Below are positions 7,649 to 16,131 of a DNA stretch of 64,000 bases, in pieces. The position numbers and the translations under genes were made by a program. Location of the stretch: positions 62,001 through 126,000 of the forward strand of contig JAIXUG010000028.1 of NCBI GenBank assembly GCA_027484105.1. The letters run 5' to 3'. Positions within the stretch are counted from its first letter, which is position 1, and the number at the start of each line of letters is the position of its first letter. The notes beneath the pieces were generated by a model. It searched no databases. It worked only from the letters and a program-made list of their open reading frames with translations, and was not told the origin of the DNA. Source of the stretch: Comamonadaceae bacterium. GTDB taxonomy: Bacteria; Pseudomonadota; Gammaproteobacteria; Burkholderiales; Burkholderiaceae_C.

Positions 7649-8635
7649 TCACATGTCGATCACCACATTGCCCACCGTCTGACCCGCCTCCACAGTGCGG
7701 TGGGCCTGCGCCACCTGGTCCAGGGCAAAGCGCGCGCCAATGCTGTGCTGCAGCTGCTGGTCTTGGAGCAGCTGCTGCAAACGCGCCACAGCCTGTTGGC
7801 GTTGGGCGGGCGTCAGGTCGTACACCAGAAAGAATTGCACACCCAAGGATTGGAAGAGCCAGGGCCGAAACGGCAAAGCCACCTCCAGCGCGTTGGAGCC
7901 ATAGCACACCACCTGGCCGTGTGCGGCCAAAGCGCCTTGCGAGGCCCAGGCGGCGGTGGTGGAAAAATCCATGTCGATGATGACATCGGCACCGCGCCCC
8001 TGCGTGAGGGTCTTGACGCGATCGGGCACCGACTCGGTCTTGTAAAAAATCGCCTCTTGCAGGCCTGCAGCCCGTGCGTGAGCGGCCTTGGCCTCAGAGC
8101 CCACGGTACCGATGGCACGACCTCCAGCCAGCGTCACCATTTGCGTGATGTAGTGCCCCACCGCCGAAGACGCGCCGGTGACCAAAACGGTTTGCCCGCG
8201 CAAGTCGCCTGCCAGACGCTCGGCCAGAATCACCGCCTGCACCGCCGTCAGGCCCGGAATGCCCATGCAGGCCCCGGCAGCCATGTCGGTGTGCGCGGGC
8301 AAGGGCACCGCCTGCGCCTGGGGCAAGGCAATGTATTGGGCGCACGTGCCCATCGGGCGCTGCCACTGACCATTCCACAGCCACACCCGCTCACCCACGC
8401 GGGCAGCGTTCACGCCCGCGCCCACGGCTTCGATCACGCCCGCGCCATCGCTGTGCGGCACGATCAGCGGGTCGGTCAAGGCCCGCGCACGGCGCGACTT
8501 GACGTCCGAGGGGTTCACACCCGAAGTGGCCAGGCGCACCAGCACCTCACCGGCTTGCGCCGTGGGCGTGGGCAACTCCCCCACCACCATCACGTCTTGG
8601 GCTTCTCCGTTGCGGGTGTACCAGGCTGCTTGCAT
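7649..8635 (-). CDS. NADPH:quinone reductase-like zinc-independent MDR oxidoreductase
   Basis: A 328-residue member of the medium-chain dehydrogenase superfamily. The N-terminal GroES-like part has the signature GVNPSDVKSR and the loop PHSDGAGVIEAVG. The Rossmann part has VLVTGASSAVGHYITQM at about residues 145-165. The cysteine and histidine ligands of zinc alcohol dehydrogenases are absent, which fits the quinone-reductase branch, NADPH-dependent. AAGGAGATT before the ATG supports the start. It stands between an exporter and a TauE-like permease on the same strand; no pathway can be deduced. Confidence 0.88.
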   Translation of the reverse strand: MQAAWYTRNGEAQDVMVVGELPTPTAQAGEVLVRLATSGVNPSDVKSRRARALTDPLIVPHSDGAGVIEAVGAGVNAARVGERVWLWNGQWQRPMGTCAQYIALPQAQAVPLPAHTDMAAGACMGIPGLTAVQAVILAERLAGDLRGQTVLVTGASSAVGHYITQMVTLAGGRAIGTVGSEAKAAHARAAGLQEAIFYKTESVPDRVKTLTQGRGADVIIDMDFSTTAAWASQGALAAHGQVVCYGSNALEVALPFRPWLFQSLGVQFFLVYDLTPAQRQQAVARLQQLLQDQQLQHSIGARFALDQVAQAHRTVEAGQTVGNVVIDM

Positions 8636-8698
8636 GAGGAATCTCCTTGATGAAATGAAGCTTTGAAAAAATGCCGCCTATGTTCGCACTGGGCGCGC

Positions 8699-9454
8699 TC
8701 AACGCAAGCCATCCCACAAGAGCTTGCAGCCCGTGAGGAACATGCCCCAGCGAATCAGGCGGTAAAACAAAGTGGGGTCCATGCGGCGTGCCAGTCGCAC
8801 GCCCACCCAAACGCCCACAGGGGCCAGTGGCAACAACACCAAGGAGGTGGCAAAGTTGCGCATGTCCAGCAAACCCAGCCAGGCGTATGGCCCCCACTTG
8901 GCCATGTTGATGAAGAAAAACAAGAAAGCCAGGGTGGCTGTGAACTGGACCGGCTTGAGCTTGAGGGGGACCACATAGGCATTGACCGGTGGCCCGCCAG
9001 CATGCGAGATGAAACTGGTGAACCCCGACGTGATCAGCAAAATTGCGCCCAGCCATCGGGGGGGCGGCGGGCTGTCAGGGCGGGGCTTGAACAAGATTTG
9101 CTGCGCCAGAAAAAGCAAGGTGAATGCGCCCACAATGGCCGCCACCACCTTGGCATCCAGCAGCTTGAACAGCACGGCGCCGATCGCAACGCCGACCATG
9201 GCAAAGGGCAGCATGAATTTGAGCAGGGCCTTGTCAAAGTCTTTGCGAAAAGCGGCCATGCCCAAGAGGTCCATCACCAGCAAAACGGGCATCAAAATCG
9301 CGGCGGCCTGCGGCACCGTGACGGCCAGGGCCATCATGGGCACCGCCAGGGAGCCAAATCCGGATCCAAAACCGCTTTTGCTCAAACCCAGCAGCAGCAC
9401 CGCCGGCACTGCGATCGCGTAGAAGAAGGGGTCGGTGATGAGGGGAAAATCCAT
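8699..9454 (-). CDS. TauE/SafE-family sulfite/organosulfonate exporter-like permease
   Basis: An inner-membrane protein of about 251 residues with roughly eight hydrophobic segments. The family repeat pattern is visible as LLGLSKSGFGSGFGSLAVPMMAL near the N-terminus and ITSGFTSFISHAGGPPVNAYVVPLKL in the middle. TauE/SafE proteins export sulfite, sulfoacetate or related anions, but the substrate here is not defined. The start at 9454 (MDFPLI) fits the usual family N-terminus; ATG 9475 is also in frame. No sulfur genes adjoin it. Confidence 0.9.
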   Translation of the reverse strand: MDFPLITDPFFYAIAVPAVLLLGLSKSGFGSGFGSLAVPMMALAVTVPQAAAILMPVLLVMDLLGMAAFRKDFDKALLKFMLPFAMVGVAIGAVLFKLLDAKVVAAIVGAFTLLFLAQQILFKPRPDSPPPPRWLGAILLITSGFTSFISHAGGPPVNAYVVPLKLKPVQFTATLAFLFFFINMAKWGPYAWLGLLDMRNFATSLVLLPLAPVGVWVGVRLARRMDPTLFYRLIRWGMFLTGCKLLWDGLR

Positions 9455-9582
9455 GAGGCCTGTGTGGCACCCCATGGCCTGCCCACAGCGGACGCCTGGC
9501 GGTGCTGCGCCATCTTAGCCCTCGGGCAGCGATTGGGCGTGCCTGTTTGCGACACCCCTGGCGTCACGCTTGGGGCTGCCCT

Positions 9583-11334
9583 TCATTTTTGAAGCACATA
9601 GGTCCCAGGCGCTGGACACAGCGGCGGCCAGTCCTGCGTGCCCATGGCCGGGGGCAGCTCGGGCACACCCGAGTGGGCTTGCAGCCATTCGAGCCAATGC
9701 GGCCACCACGAACCCTCGCGCTTGGGGGCTGTTTCCAGCCATGCGTCCGGGTCCAGATAAGGGCCATCGTGCAACTGGGTCAGCGCTTGATAACTGCGTC
9801 CAGCCACCCCCGGCGGGTTGACGATGCCCACGTTGTGCCCGCCCGAGGTCAGCACAAAAGTGGTGTCCACGTTGGTGAGCAAATGCAGTTTGTGCACCGA
9901 GCGCCAGGGCGCCACATGGTCGCGCACGGTGCCCACGGCATACATCGGACACTGGATGGCCATCAGCGTGACCGGTTTGCCATGGACCGGATAGCGCGCG
10001 CTGGCCAGGTCGTTGTTCAAGAACATGCGGTGCAAATACTCGGTGTGCATGCGGTAAGGCAATCGGGTGCCATCGGCGTTCCAGGCCATCAGGTCGCTCA
10101 TCGGTCCCCGCTCGCCCAACAGGTATTCCTTGAGCAGACGCGACCAGATCAGGTCGTTTGAATTCATCCACTGGAAGGCGCCCGCCATCTGCGTGCTATC
10201 CAGATAACCTTGGTCCCACATGATGTCTTCCAGGTGCGCCACCTGGCTGTCATCGATGAACAGCGCCAGCTCGCCCGGTTCACTGAAATCGGTTTGCGCA
10301 GCAATCAGTGTCATGCTGGCCAGGCGCGCATCGCCATCACCCGCCATGGCCGCAGCGGCCATCGCCAGCAGTGTGCCGCCCAGGCAATAGCCCACCGCGT
10401 GCACGGGCTGCCGGGGCAACACACGACCCACCGCATCCAGGGCGTCCATGACACCCAGGCGCAAGTAATCGTCCATCGACAGATCACGGTCCTCGGCCCC
10501 CGGATTGGCCCAAGACATGGCAAACACCGTGTGCCCTTGGTCCACCAAGTAACGGATCAGCGAGTTGTGCGGCGACAGGTCGAGGATGTAGTACTTCATG
10601 ATCCACGAGGGGACGATCAACACCGGCTCAGGCCGCACCTTCGTGGTGCTAGGGCTGTACTGGATCAACTCGATCAAATGGTTGCGGTACACCACCTGCC
10701 CGGGCGTGGTGGCCACATCGCGGCCCACCTGGTAAGCCTCAGCGCCTGGCGGGGGTTCACCCGAGGACTTGCGCTGCACATCGTCCAGCCAGTTTTGAAA
10801 GCCCTGACGCAAATTGTCCCCGTGGGTGCGCTGCGTGCGCTCCAGCACCTCGGGGTTGCTCAGCCAGAAGTTGGCTGGCGACACCATGTCCAGCATCTGC
10901 CGCACCGTGAAGCTGACCACCGCCTCGTGGTGGGGGGACACGCCGCGCACGCCGTGCGTGGCGTCTTGCCACCATTGCTGCGTCAACAAAAACGACTGGC
11001 TCAGGGCATTGAAGGGCCAGCCTCGCCAACCAGGGTGTGCAAAGCGGGTGTCGTGCACCGGAGGCTCGATGCAGGGTTTGCAATGGGCCTGCTGCGCCTG
11101 GGCCACATAAGCCAGCCACTGCTGGCTGTTTTGCAGGGCCCGTTGCCACAGCTTGAGCTGCTCGGCTGGGTTGTGCGACAAATGGGTCAGCCAATCGTCA
11201 AAGGCCATGCGCAGCGAAGCCATGGACACGCCTTGCGTCCAAGGAGACCACTGGGCATGCGCCCAGCGGTCGAGCATGGGACCGGGATGCTCACGGGACA
11301 AATCGGCTTGAGAGGAGGCAGGTCGGGTGTTCAC
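9583..11334 (-). CDS. phaC: Poly(3-hydroxyalkanoate) synthase, class I-like
   Basis: Polymerises hydroxyacyl-CoA into storage polyester granules. The protein is 583 residues with an N-terminal PhaC region and a C-terminal alpha/beta-hydrolase core. The lipase-like box GYCLGG (around residue 315) carries the nucleophilic cysteine. The catalytic aspartate is in RDHVAPW (around 468) and the histidine in SGGHNVG (around 499). The first start in frame is a GTG at 11334 without an obvious ribosome-binding site; ATG 11277 is the alternative. No phaA or phaB is adjacent, so this may be a second, unlinked synthase. Family assignment is secure; substrate chain length is not shown. Confidence 0.92.
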   Translation of the reverse strand: MNTRPASSQADLSREHPGPMLDRWAHAQWSPWTQGVSMASLRMAFDDWLTHLSHNPAEQLKLWQRALQNSQQWLAYVAQAQQAHCKPCIEPPVHDTRFAHPGWRGWPFNALSQSFLLTQQWWQDATHGVRGVSPHHEAVVSFTVRQMLDMVSPANFWLSNPEVLERTQRTHGDNLRQGFQNWLDDVQRKSSGEPPPGAEAYQVGRDVATTPGQVVYRNHLIELIQYSPSTTKVRPEPVLIVPSWIMKYYILDLSPHNSLIRYLVDQGHTVFAMSWANPGAEDRDLSMDDYLRLGVMDALDAVGRVLPRQPVHAVGYCLGGTLLAMAAAAMAGDGDARLASMTLIAAQTDFSEPGELALFIDDSQVAHLEDIMWDQGYLDSTQMAGAFQWMNSNDLIWSRLLKEYLLGERGPMSDLMAWNADGTRLPYRMHTEYLHRMFLNNDLASARYPVHGKPVTLMAIQCPMYAVGTVRDHVAPWRSVHKLHLLTNVDTTFVLTSGGHNVGIVNPPGVAGRSYQALTQLHDGPYLDPDAWLETAPKREGSWWPHWLEWLQAHSGVPELPPAMGTQDWPPLCPAPGTYVLQK

Positions 11335-11505
11335 GCGCCCATGCTAGGCGTCGGGTCCTGGCTTGACCATCTGTCTTTCGATCTGTTTTGGGAGCGGCAG
11401 CCCACAAAACCCTGATGCCCGAATTGGTTTTACCCGCGGGTGACAGGCGCCGCGGCCGGACACACACACAATACGCCACCTTTCACCACAGGCATTTGGA
11501 TACCC

Positions 11506-11880
11506 ATGACGCGCTCCGGCTTGAACGTTCTTGGTGGCGAATTGATCCCCTGCTCCTATGACCCCCTCACGGGTTACTTCAGGGACGGCTGCTGCAACAC
11601 CACGGAAGAAGACGTGGGCACCCACGTGATCTGCGCCAAAGTCACACAGGCTTTTTTGAATTACTCACGCTCTCGTGGCAATGACTTGATGACACCTCGG
11701 CCAGAACACCGGTTTGCGGGATTGAAAGCCGGGGACCGCTGGTGTTTGTGTGCCTTGCGGTGGCTGGAAGCATTTCAGGCGGGCGTTGCGCCTCCTGTGG
11801 TGCTCGAAAGCACGCACCAAAAAGCCCTGCAATACGTGACCCTGGAGCAACTGCGCGAATTTGCCTGGGTGCCGCACTGA
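11506..11880 (+). CDS. DUF2237 family protein
   Basis: A 124-residue soluble protein matching the DUF2237 pattern: N-terminal LNVLGGELIPCS, then DPLTGYFRDGCCNT, DVGTHVICAKVT, and DRWCLCALRWLEA. Conserved cysteines stand in each block, suggesting metal binding or redox chemistry, although no function is established. It stands alone between divergent phaC and the convergent Rrf2 gene, with 12 bases between stop codons. The upstream 170 bases contain a short CA repeat and no clear promoter. Confidence 0.9.
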   Translation: MTRSGLNVLGGELIPCSYDPLTGYFRDGCCNTTEEDVGTHVICAKVTQAFLNYSRSRGNDLMTPRPEHRFAGLKAGDRWCLCALRWLEAFQAGVAPPVVLESTHQKALQYVTLEQLREFAWVPH

Positions 11881-11892
11881 CAGGGCCAGCGC

Positions 11893-12387
11893 TCACATCA
11901 TCATGCTGAGCTGAAACACCGAATTGGGTGCACGGGGCATGACGGGGGGCGGCAAGGGCTTCAAGCGGAACTGGCCCATCATGGAAGTGACCCGCGCGTC
12001 CCGGGGCATGAAAGGCACCGCCACATCCGACAAGGTTTGCGCTTGCAGCAAGGCTTGCATGTTGTTCTGAATGTCCGACTCCAGAGCTTTCATCGGGTGG
12101 TCAGGGTCGGTGTAGAGCTCGTCAAAGGCATGCACCTCTTCAAAGTGCTTGACCACATCCCACAAGCTGATGTCCTCGGGGTTGCCACGTATTTGGTAGC
12201 CCCCACCCGGGCCACGGTGGGCGCGGATCAAACCGGCTTCACGCAGTTCTTTGAGGATGGACTCGGTGTACGAAGAAGACAAGGACAGGCCAGTGGCGAT
12301 CTCCTCTGTGGTCACCGGCTTGACCACCGAGCGAGACGTGATGAACACAGCGATGTCAAGGGCTTTGACGGTTTTCTTCTGGATCAT
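11893..12387 (-). CDS. Rrf2-family transcriptional regulator lacking cysteines
   Basis: A 164-residue DNA-binding protein. The winged helix-turn-helix spans residues 1-65: VTTEEIATGLSLSSSYTESILKELREAGLIRAHRGPGGGYQI, including the family hallmark GPGGGY. Typical Fe-S or NO sensors of this family (IscR, NsrR, RsrR) have three conserved cysteines around residue 90-105. This protein has no cysteine anywhere, so it cannot ligate a cluster through Cys and must sense something else. The C-terminal tail is longer than usual and Pro/Met-rich. GGAGAA precedes the ATG. It is divergent from the unknown/photolyase operon, with a 158-base AT-rich gap, making that operon its likeliest target besides itself. 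Confidence 0.88.
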   Translation of the reverse strand: MIQKKTVKALDIAVFITSRSVVKPVTTEEIATGLSLSSSYTESILKELREAGLIRAHRGPGGGYQIRGNPEDISLWDVVKHFEEVHAFDELYTDPDHPMKALESDIQNNMQALLQAQTLSDVAVPFMPRDARVTSMMGQFRLKPLPPPVMPRAPNSVFQLSMMM

Positions 12388-12545
12388 GCGCTTCTCCGTT
12401 AACGACGAGATATTCTATGACCATGCAGTCACAAAACAACCCATAATTTTCAAAATAATTTCAACCGTTCATTTATGTCTGAAATAGCACTACAAAAAGC
12501 GCTGAAAACGGGCTTGGCTGCGTTGTTTTTCAGGGGCTATGGCGC
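12388..12545. promoter_or_regulatory. Divergent intergenic region between Rrf2 regulator and photolyase operon
   Basis: 158 bases, distinctly AT-richer than the surroundings. On the minus strand TTGTTT and TAGAAT 16 bases apart form a weak candidate promoter for the regulator. A near-palindromic TGAC-N6-GTCA lies next to that -10 element (about 12418-12431) and could be an operator. These are visual calls only. Confidence 0.35.
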
Positions 12546-13112
12546 ATGAAACGCCATGTGGCCGTCGCATTGGCCGTGGTCACCAGTGGGGTGGTGTTGG
12601 ACAGCCATGTGGACTGGGTGGAGATGGACGGCCGCAGCTTGCTCGAGGTCAATGGCCAGCACTTTGACCTGCGCGGCTGGGCCGCTGATCAGGCCCTGAC
12701 ATGGCGGCGCGATTGCAGCGCCTTGCAGGCTCTGCCCGCCGACAGTCCCACGGCCTTGGCGGTGTTGCCGGTGATCCAGCAGCACAGCCTGCCCGACTCA
12801 CAAAGTGCACGCTGGTTGCAGCTTTACCAATGGGGCGCCTGGAGCGTGGCCGAAGTGGCCTTTGAGACGCTCAAGCCCACGCTGGTGGTCTTGCACGCGC
12901 AAGACGGCCAGTGGCGTGTGCAAGACAAAGCCGTCTGGAGCGGCTCCACCGCCCCTTGGCACAGCGCCGACTTCGTGCGCCGCTACCTGCGCCAGCAAGC
13001 GCCCGAGCTGCCGCAGGTGCTGCTGCATTGCGTGCCCATTGATCCGGTGCGCTATGGACCGGGGCCCGGTGGCCTGGGTCCGCTGTCCACCGGCGCCGCA
13101 ACCCGGCCATGA
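12546..13112 (+). CDS. Hypothetical protein translationally coupled to photolyase
   Basis: 188 residues; no family recognised. The N-terminus (MKRHVAVALAVVTSGVVLDS) is moderately hydrophobic and could be a weak signal or a buried strand. The middle is Trp- and Gln-rich, and the C-terminal tail is Gly/Pro-rich (GPGPGGLGPLSTGA). The stop overlaps the photolyase ATG as ATGA, so the two are translated together. Codon use resembles its neighbours. Position as first gene of a light-repair operon, divergent from an Rrf2 regulator, suggests a role with the photolyases, but that is guilt by association only. Confidence 0.75.
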   Translation: MKRHVAVALAVVTSGVVLDSHVDWVEMDGRSLLEVNGQHFDLRGWAADQALTWRRDCSALQALPADSPTALAVLPVIQQHSLPDSQSARWLQLYQWGAWSVAEVAFETLKPTLVVLHAQDGQWRVQDKAVWSGSTAPWHSADFVRRYLRQQAPELPQVLLHCVPIDPVRYGPGPGGLGPLSTGAATRP

Positions 13113-14707
13113 GCTACCGCCTGGTCTGGTTCAAACGCGACCTGCGCCTGCACGACCACGCGGCGCTGGCACACGCCGCGCACCAGGGGCCGGTGCTGTG
13201 CCTGTACATCGTCGAGCCCGAACTCTGGGCGCAGCCCGATGCCGCGCTGCAACACTTTGAGTTTGTGCGCGAATCACTCACCGAGTTGCACCATGAACTG
13301 CAGGCCCTGGGCGGCAGCTTGCAGGTGCGCGTGGGGCCTGCGGTGCAGGTGCTGGCCGCGCTGCACGCACAAGCGCCGTTTGCCGAATTGGTGGCGCACG
13401 AAGAAACCGGCAACGCCTTCACCTACGCGCGCGACCTGCAAGTGGGTGCGTGGTGCCAAAGCGTGGGCGTGGGCTGGACTGAATTTCAGCAATTTGGCGT
13501 GGTGCGACGCCTCAAAAGCCGCAACACCTGGCAAGCCCGCTGGGAAGCGCACATGGCCGCACCGCAAGCGGCGCTGCCCGCACTGCAGTTTTTCAAGCCC
13601 CCAGAAAACCAGGGGCCCGACAACATGCGCGCACCCCCCGGCTTGCAACACAACCCGGCCCAGCGCCAGCGCGGTGGCCGCCGCTTGGGACTGGAAACCC
13701 TGCACAGCTTTCTGGATGCACGGGCGCTGGCTTACCGGGGCGGCATTTCCTCACCACTGTCTTCGCCCACGGCCTGTTCGCGCCTGTCGACCTACCTGGC
13801 CTATGGCTGCGTCAGCCTGCGCGAGGTGGTGCAAAGCACCCGCGCTGCGCTCGATGCCCTGCCCCCGCAAGCCAGCAGGCACCGCGCAGGGCTGGTCGGT
13901 TTCATCAGCCGTTTGTATTGGCATTGCCACTTCATTCAAAAGTTAGAGAGCGAGCCCGAAATCGAGTGGCGCAACATGCACCGGGGTTACGACGGGCTGC
14001 GCGAAGACGGCTGGAACGACGCCCACTTTGCGGCCCTGACATCGGCCCGCACCGGCTGGCCCATGGTGGACGCTTGCGTGGTCATGCTGCACCAAACCGG
14101 CTGGCTGAACTTTCGCATGCGGGCCATGCTGGTGTCGGTGGCGGCTTACCCCCTGTGGCTCGATTGGCGGCCCGTAGGCCACTGGCTGGCCACCCAGTTT
14201 CTCGACTACGAGCCCGGCATCCATTGGAGCCAGCTGCAAATGCAGTCGGGCACCACCGGCATCAACACCACGCGGGTGTACAACCCCATCAAACAAGCGC
14301 AAGACCATGACCCCAAAGGCATCTTTGTGCGCCGTTGGCTGCCGCACATGCGGCGTGTGCCCGACACCTGGTTGTTCGAGCCCTGGCTCATGCCCCCTGA
14401 AGTGCAGCGCCACTGCGGCCTGACGGTGGGCAGCGGACCCGATGCCGACATTCCCCTGCCCGTGGTGGACCTGGCCGAGACCACGCGCACCGCCAAAGCC
14501 GCGCTGCACGCACGCCGCGCCGAACCCGGTGTGAAAGCGGGCAAAAAAGCCATCATCGACAAACACGCTTCGCGCAAACATGGCACGGGCCAGCAACGCG
14601 ATGTGTTCACCCGGGACAGCGACCCCCCCAAGACCAGCCGCCGCAAATCGGGCAAGTCATCCCCCGCCAACACCCCACCCAGCACCCAGCTGGGGTTTGA
14701 TTTTTAA
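13109..14707 (+). CDS. Cryptochrome/photolyase family flavoprotein
   Basis: 532 residues. The N-terminal alpha/beta photolyase domain starts RLVWFKRDLRLHDHAAL, and the FAD-binding helical domain covers about residues 200-460 (GWPMVDACVVMLHQTGWLNFRMR, NPIKQAQDHDPKG, RRWLPHMRRVPDTWLFEPW). Compared with E. coli PhrB, the segment before the inner tryptophan is shortened (YEPGIHW instead of the ANNGGW type), so the Asn that faces flavin N5 appears to be missing. The C-terminal ~70 residues are Lys/Arg-rich and resemble no repair domain known to me. It is probably a repair photolyase of a divergent bacterial subgroup, but a photoreceptor role cannot be excluded. Start overlaps the upstream gene. 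Confidence 0.9.
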   Translation: MSYRLVWFKRDLRLHDHAALAHAAHQGPVLCLYIVEPELWAQPDAALQHFEFVRESLTELHHELQALGGSLQVRVGPAVQVLAALHAQAPFAELVAHEETGNAFTYARDLQVGAWCQSVGVGWTEFQQFGVVRRLKSRNTWQARWEAHMAAPQAALPALQFFKPPENQGPDNMRAPPGLQHNPAQRQRGGRRLGLETLHSFLDARALAYRGGISSPLSSPTACSRLSTYLAYGCVSLREVVQSTRAALDALPPQASRHRAGLVGFISRLYWHCHFIQKLESEPEIEWRNMHRGYDGLREDGWNDAHFAALTSARTGWPMVDACVVMLHQTGWLNFRMRAMLVSVAAYPLWLDWRPVGHWLATQFLDYEPGIHWSQLQMQSGTTGINTTRVYNPIKQAQDHDPKGIFVRRWLPHMRRVPDTWLFEPWLMPPEVQRHCGLTVGSGPDADIPLPVVDLAETTRTAKAALHARRAEPGVKAGKKAIIDKHASRKHGTGQQRDVFTRDSDPPKTSRRKSGKSSPANTPPSTQLGFDF

Positions 14708-14710
14708 AGC

Positions 14711-16033
14711 ATGCGCACCACCCTTTTCTGGTTTCGAAACGACTTGCGCCTGCACGACCAACGCGCACTCCAGCAAGCCATCGCCCACGCCCAAGCGCAC
14801 CAGCAAGCCCTGCTGCTGGTCTATGTGCACGAACCTGTGCAAGACGAGCCCACCGCCTGGGGCTTTCGCCGCATGGGCGCGCACCGCAGACGCTTTGTGG
14901 CCGACACCCTGCAAGAGCTGCAAGCTTCTCTGCAGGCACTGAACCAGCGCCTGGTGTTGCTGCACGGCCCCGTGGCCCAAGTGCTGCCCGCCTGCGCAAG
15001 CTGGGTCCAAGCCGACACCGTGTTTTGCGAGGACATCGCCGCACCCGAAGAAGAAGCGCAGGTGCAAGCCCTGATCAACGCGGGCCTCACTGTGCAAAGC
15101 CTGTGGCAATCGAGCCTGATCGAACCGGAAGCCCTGCCCTTTGCGGCCGAAGAGATGCCGCAGGTCTTCACCGAGTTTCGCCAGCGCATCGAGTCGGCGC
15201 GGCTCCAACCGCTGGCACCGCTGCCTGCGCCGACCCAACTGCCCGCCCCGCCCACTGAGCACTTGACCACCTTGCCCGGCTGGACCGAAGACGCCTTCAC
15301 GCTGCTGCAAGCCCACACCGAGGACGATGCGCACCCACGCTCGAATTTCCCCTACACCCAAAGCGCCTGCCGGGGCGGCAAAGCCAGCGCATTGGCCCAC
15401 CTGCAAAGCTACCTCACGCCCCCTTGGCCCGACCGCTACAAGCAAACCCGCAACGCCCTGCAAGGCCAGCACACCAGCAGCCACTGGTCGCCCTGGCTGG
15501 CCACGGGCGCGGTGTCGGCCCGCCGCATCTGGGCCGACCTGCGGGTCTACGAAAAAAAACACGGCAGCAACGATGGCACCTATTGGCTGTGGTTTGAGCT
15601 GCTGTGGCGCGACAACTTCCGCATGCTGCACCTGCAACACGGCCCGCAACTGTATGCCGCTCGGGGCTTGTCGAACTTGCCCAAGCCCTCGCACTTTCCC
15701 AAAGACTTCCAGCGCTGGTGCAGCGGCCAAACCGGCGAGCCCATTGTGGACGCGGGCATGCGCGAGCTGGCCGCCACGGGCTTCACTTCCAACCGCATGC
15801 GCCAGATCGTGGCGAGCTTCTTGGTTCATGATTTGTCATGCGATTGGCGCGCGGGCGCGGCCTGGTTCGAATCGCAGTTGGTGGACTTTGACGTGAGCAG
15901 CAACCAGGGCAACTGGCTGTATGTGAGCGGGCGCGGCACCGACCCGCGCGTGGGCAGGCGCTTCAACCCCGTCAAGCAAGCGCAAGACCACGACCCGCAA
16001 GGCCGTTTTCAAAAGGCCTGGCTTTTGCCCTGA
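14711..16033 (+). CDS. DASH-family cryptochrome
   Basis: 440 residues. The N-terminal domain starts TLFWFRNDLRLHDQ, and the FAD domain contains GGKASALAHLQSY, WFELLWRDNFRMLHLQHG, TGFTSNRMRQIVASFL, SSNQGNWLYVSGRGTDPRVGRRFNP and QAQDHDPQG, all DASH-type signatures. DASH proteins repair CPDs in single-stranded DNA and may have signalling roles; they use FAD plus MTHF. The gene begins three bases after the upstream photolyase stop, so it is in the same operon. Having both a photolyase-family protein and a DASH protein fits a sunlit, pigmented aquatic bacterium. Confidence 0.95.
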   Translation: MRTTLFWFRNDLRLHDQRALQQAIAHAQAHQQALLLVYVHEPVQDEPTAWGFRRMGAHRRRFVADTLQELQASLQALNQRLVLLHGPVAQVLPACASWVQADTVFCEDIAAPEEEAQVQALINAGLTVQSLWQSSLIEPEALPFAAEEMPQVFTEFRQRIESARLQPLAPLPAPTQLPAPPTEHLTTLPGWTEDAFTLLQAHTEDDAHPRSNFPYTQSACRGGKASALAHLQSYLTPPWPDRYKQTRNALQGQHTSSHWSPWLATGAVSARRIWADLRVYEKKHGSNDGTYWLWFELLWRDNFRMLHLQHGPQLYAARGLSNLPKPSHFPKDFQRWCSGQTGEPIVDAGMRELAATGFTSNRMRQIVASFLVHDLSCDWRAGAAWFESQLVDFDVSSNQGNWLYVSGRGTDPRVGRRFNPVKQAQDHDPQGRFQKAWLLP

Positions 16034-16131
16034 CACTGGCCCGGATCTGCCGGGGGTGCAGGGATAATGCGCGCCATGATCTTGTTCATGGCCCCCCACG
16101 CCACAGCGCCCCACCCGCCCAGAGCCGTCGC

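Noticed and set aside
6383-8650. 755-residue plus-strand open frame
   Set aside because: Spans two well-defined minus-strand genes (ABC exporter and MDR enzyme); a GC-driven shadow rich in His, Gln and Arg.
11461-11470. CA-dinucleotide repeat
   Set aside because: Only five units; too short to suggest phase variation and not within a coding start or promoter spacer that I can define.
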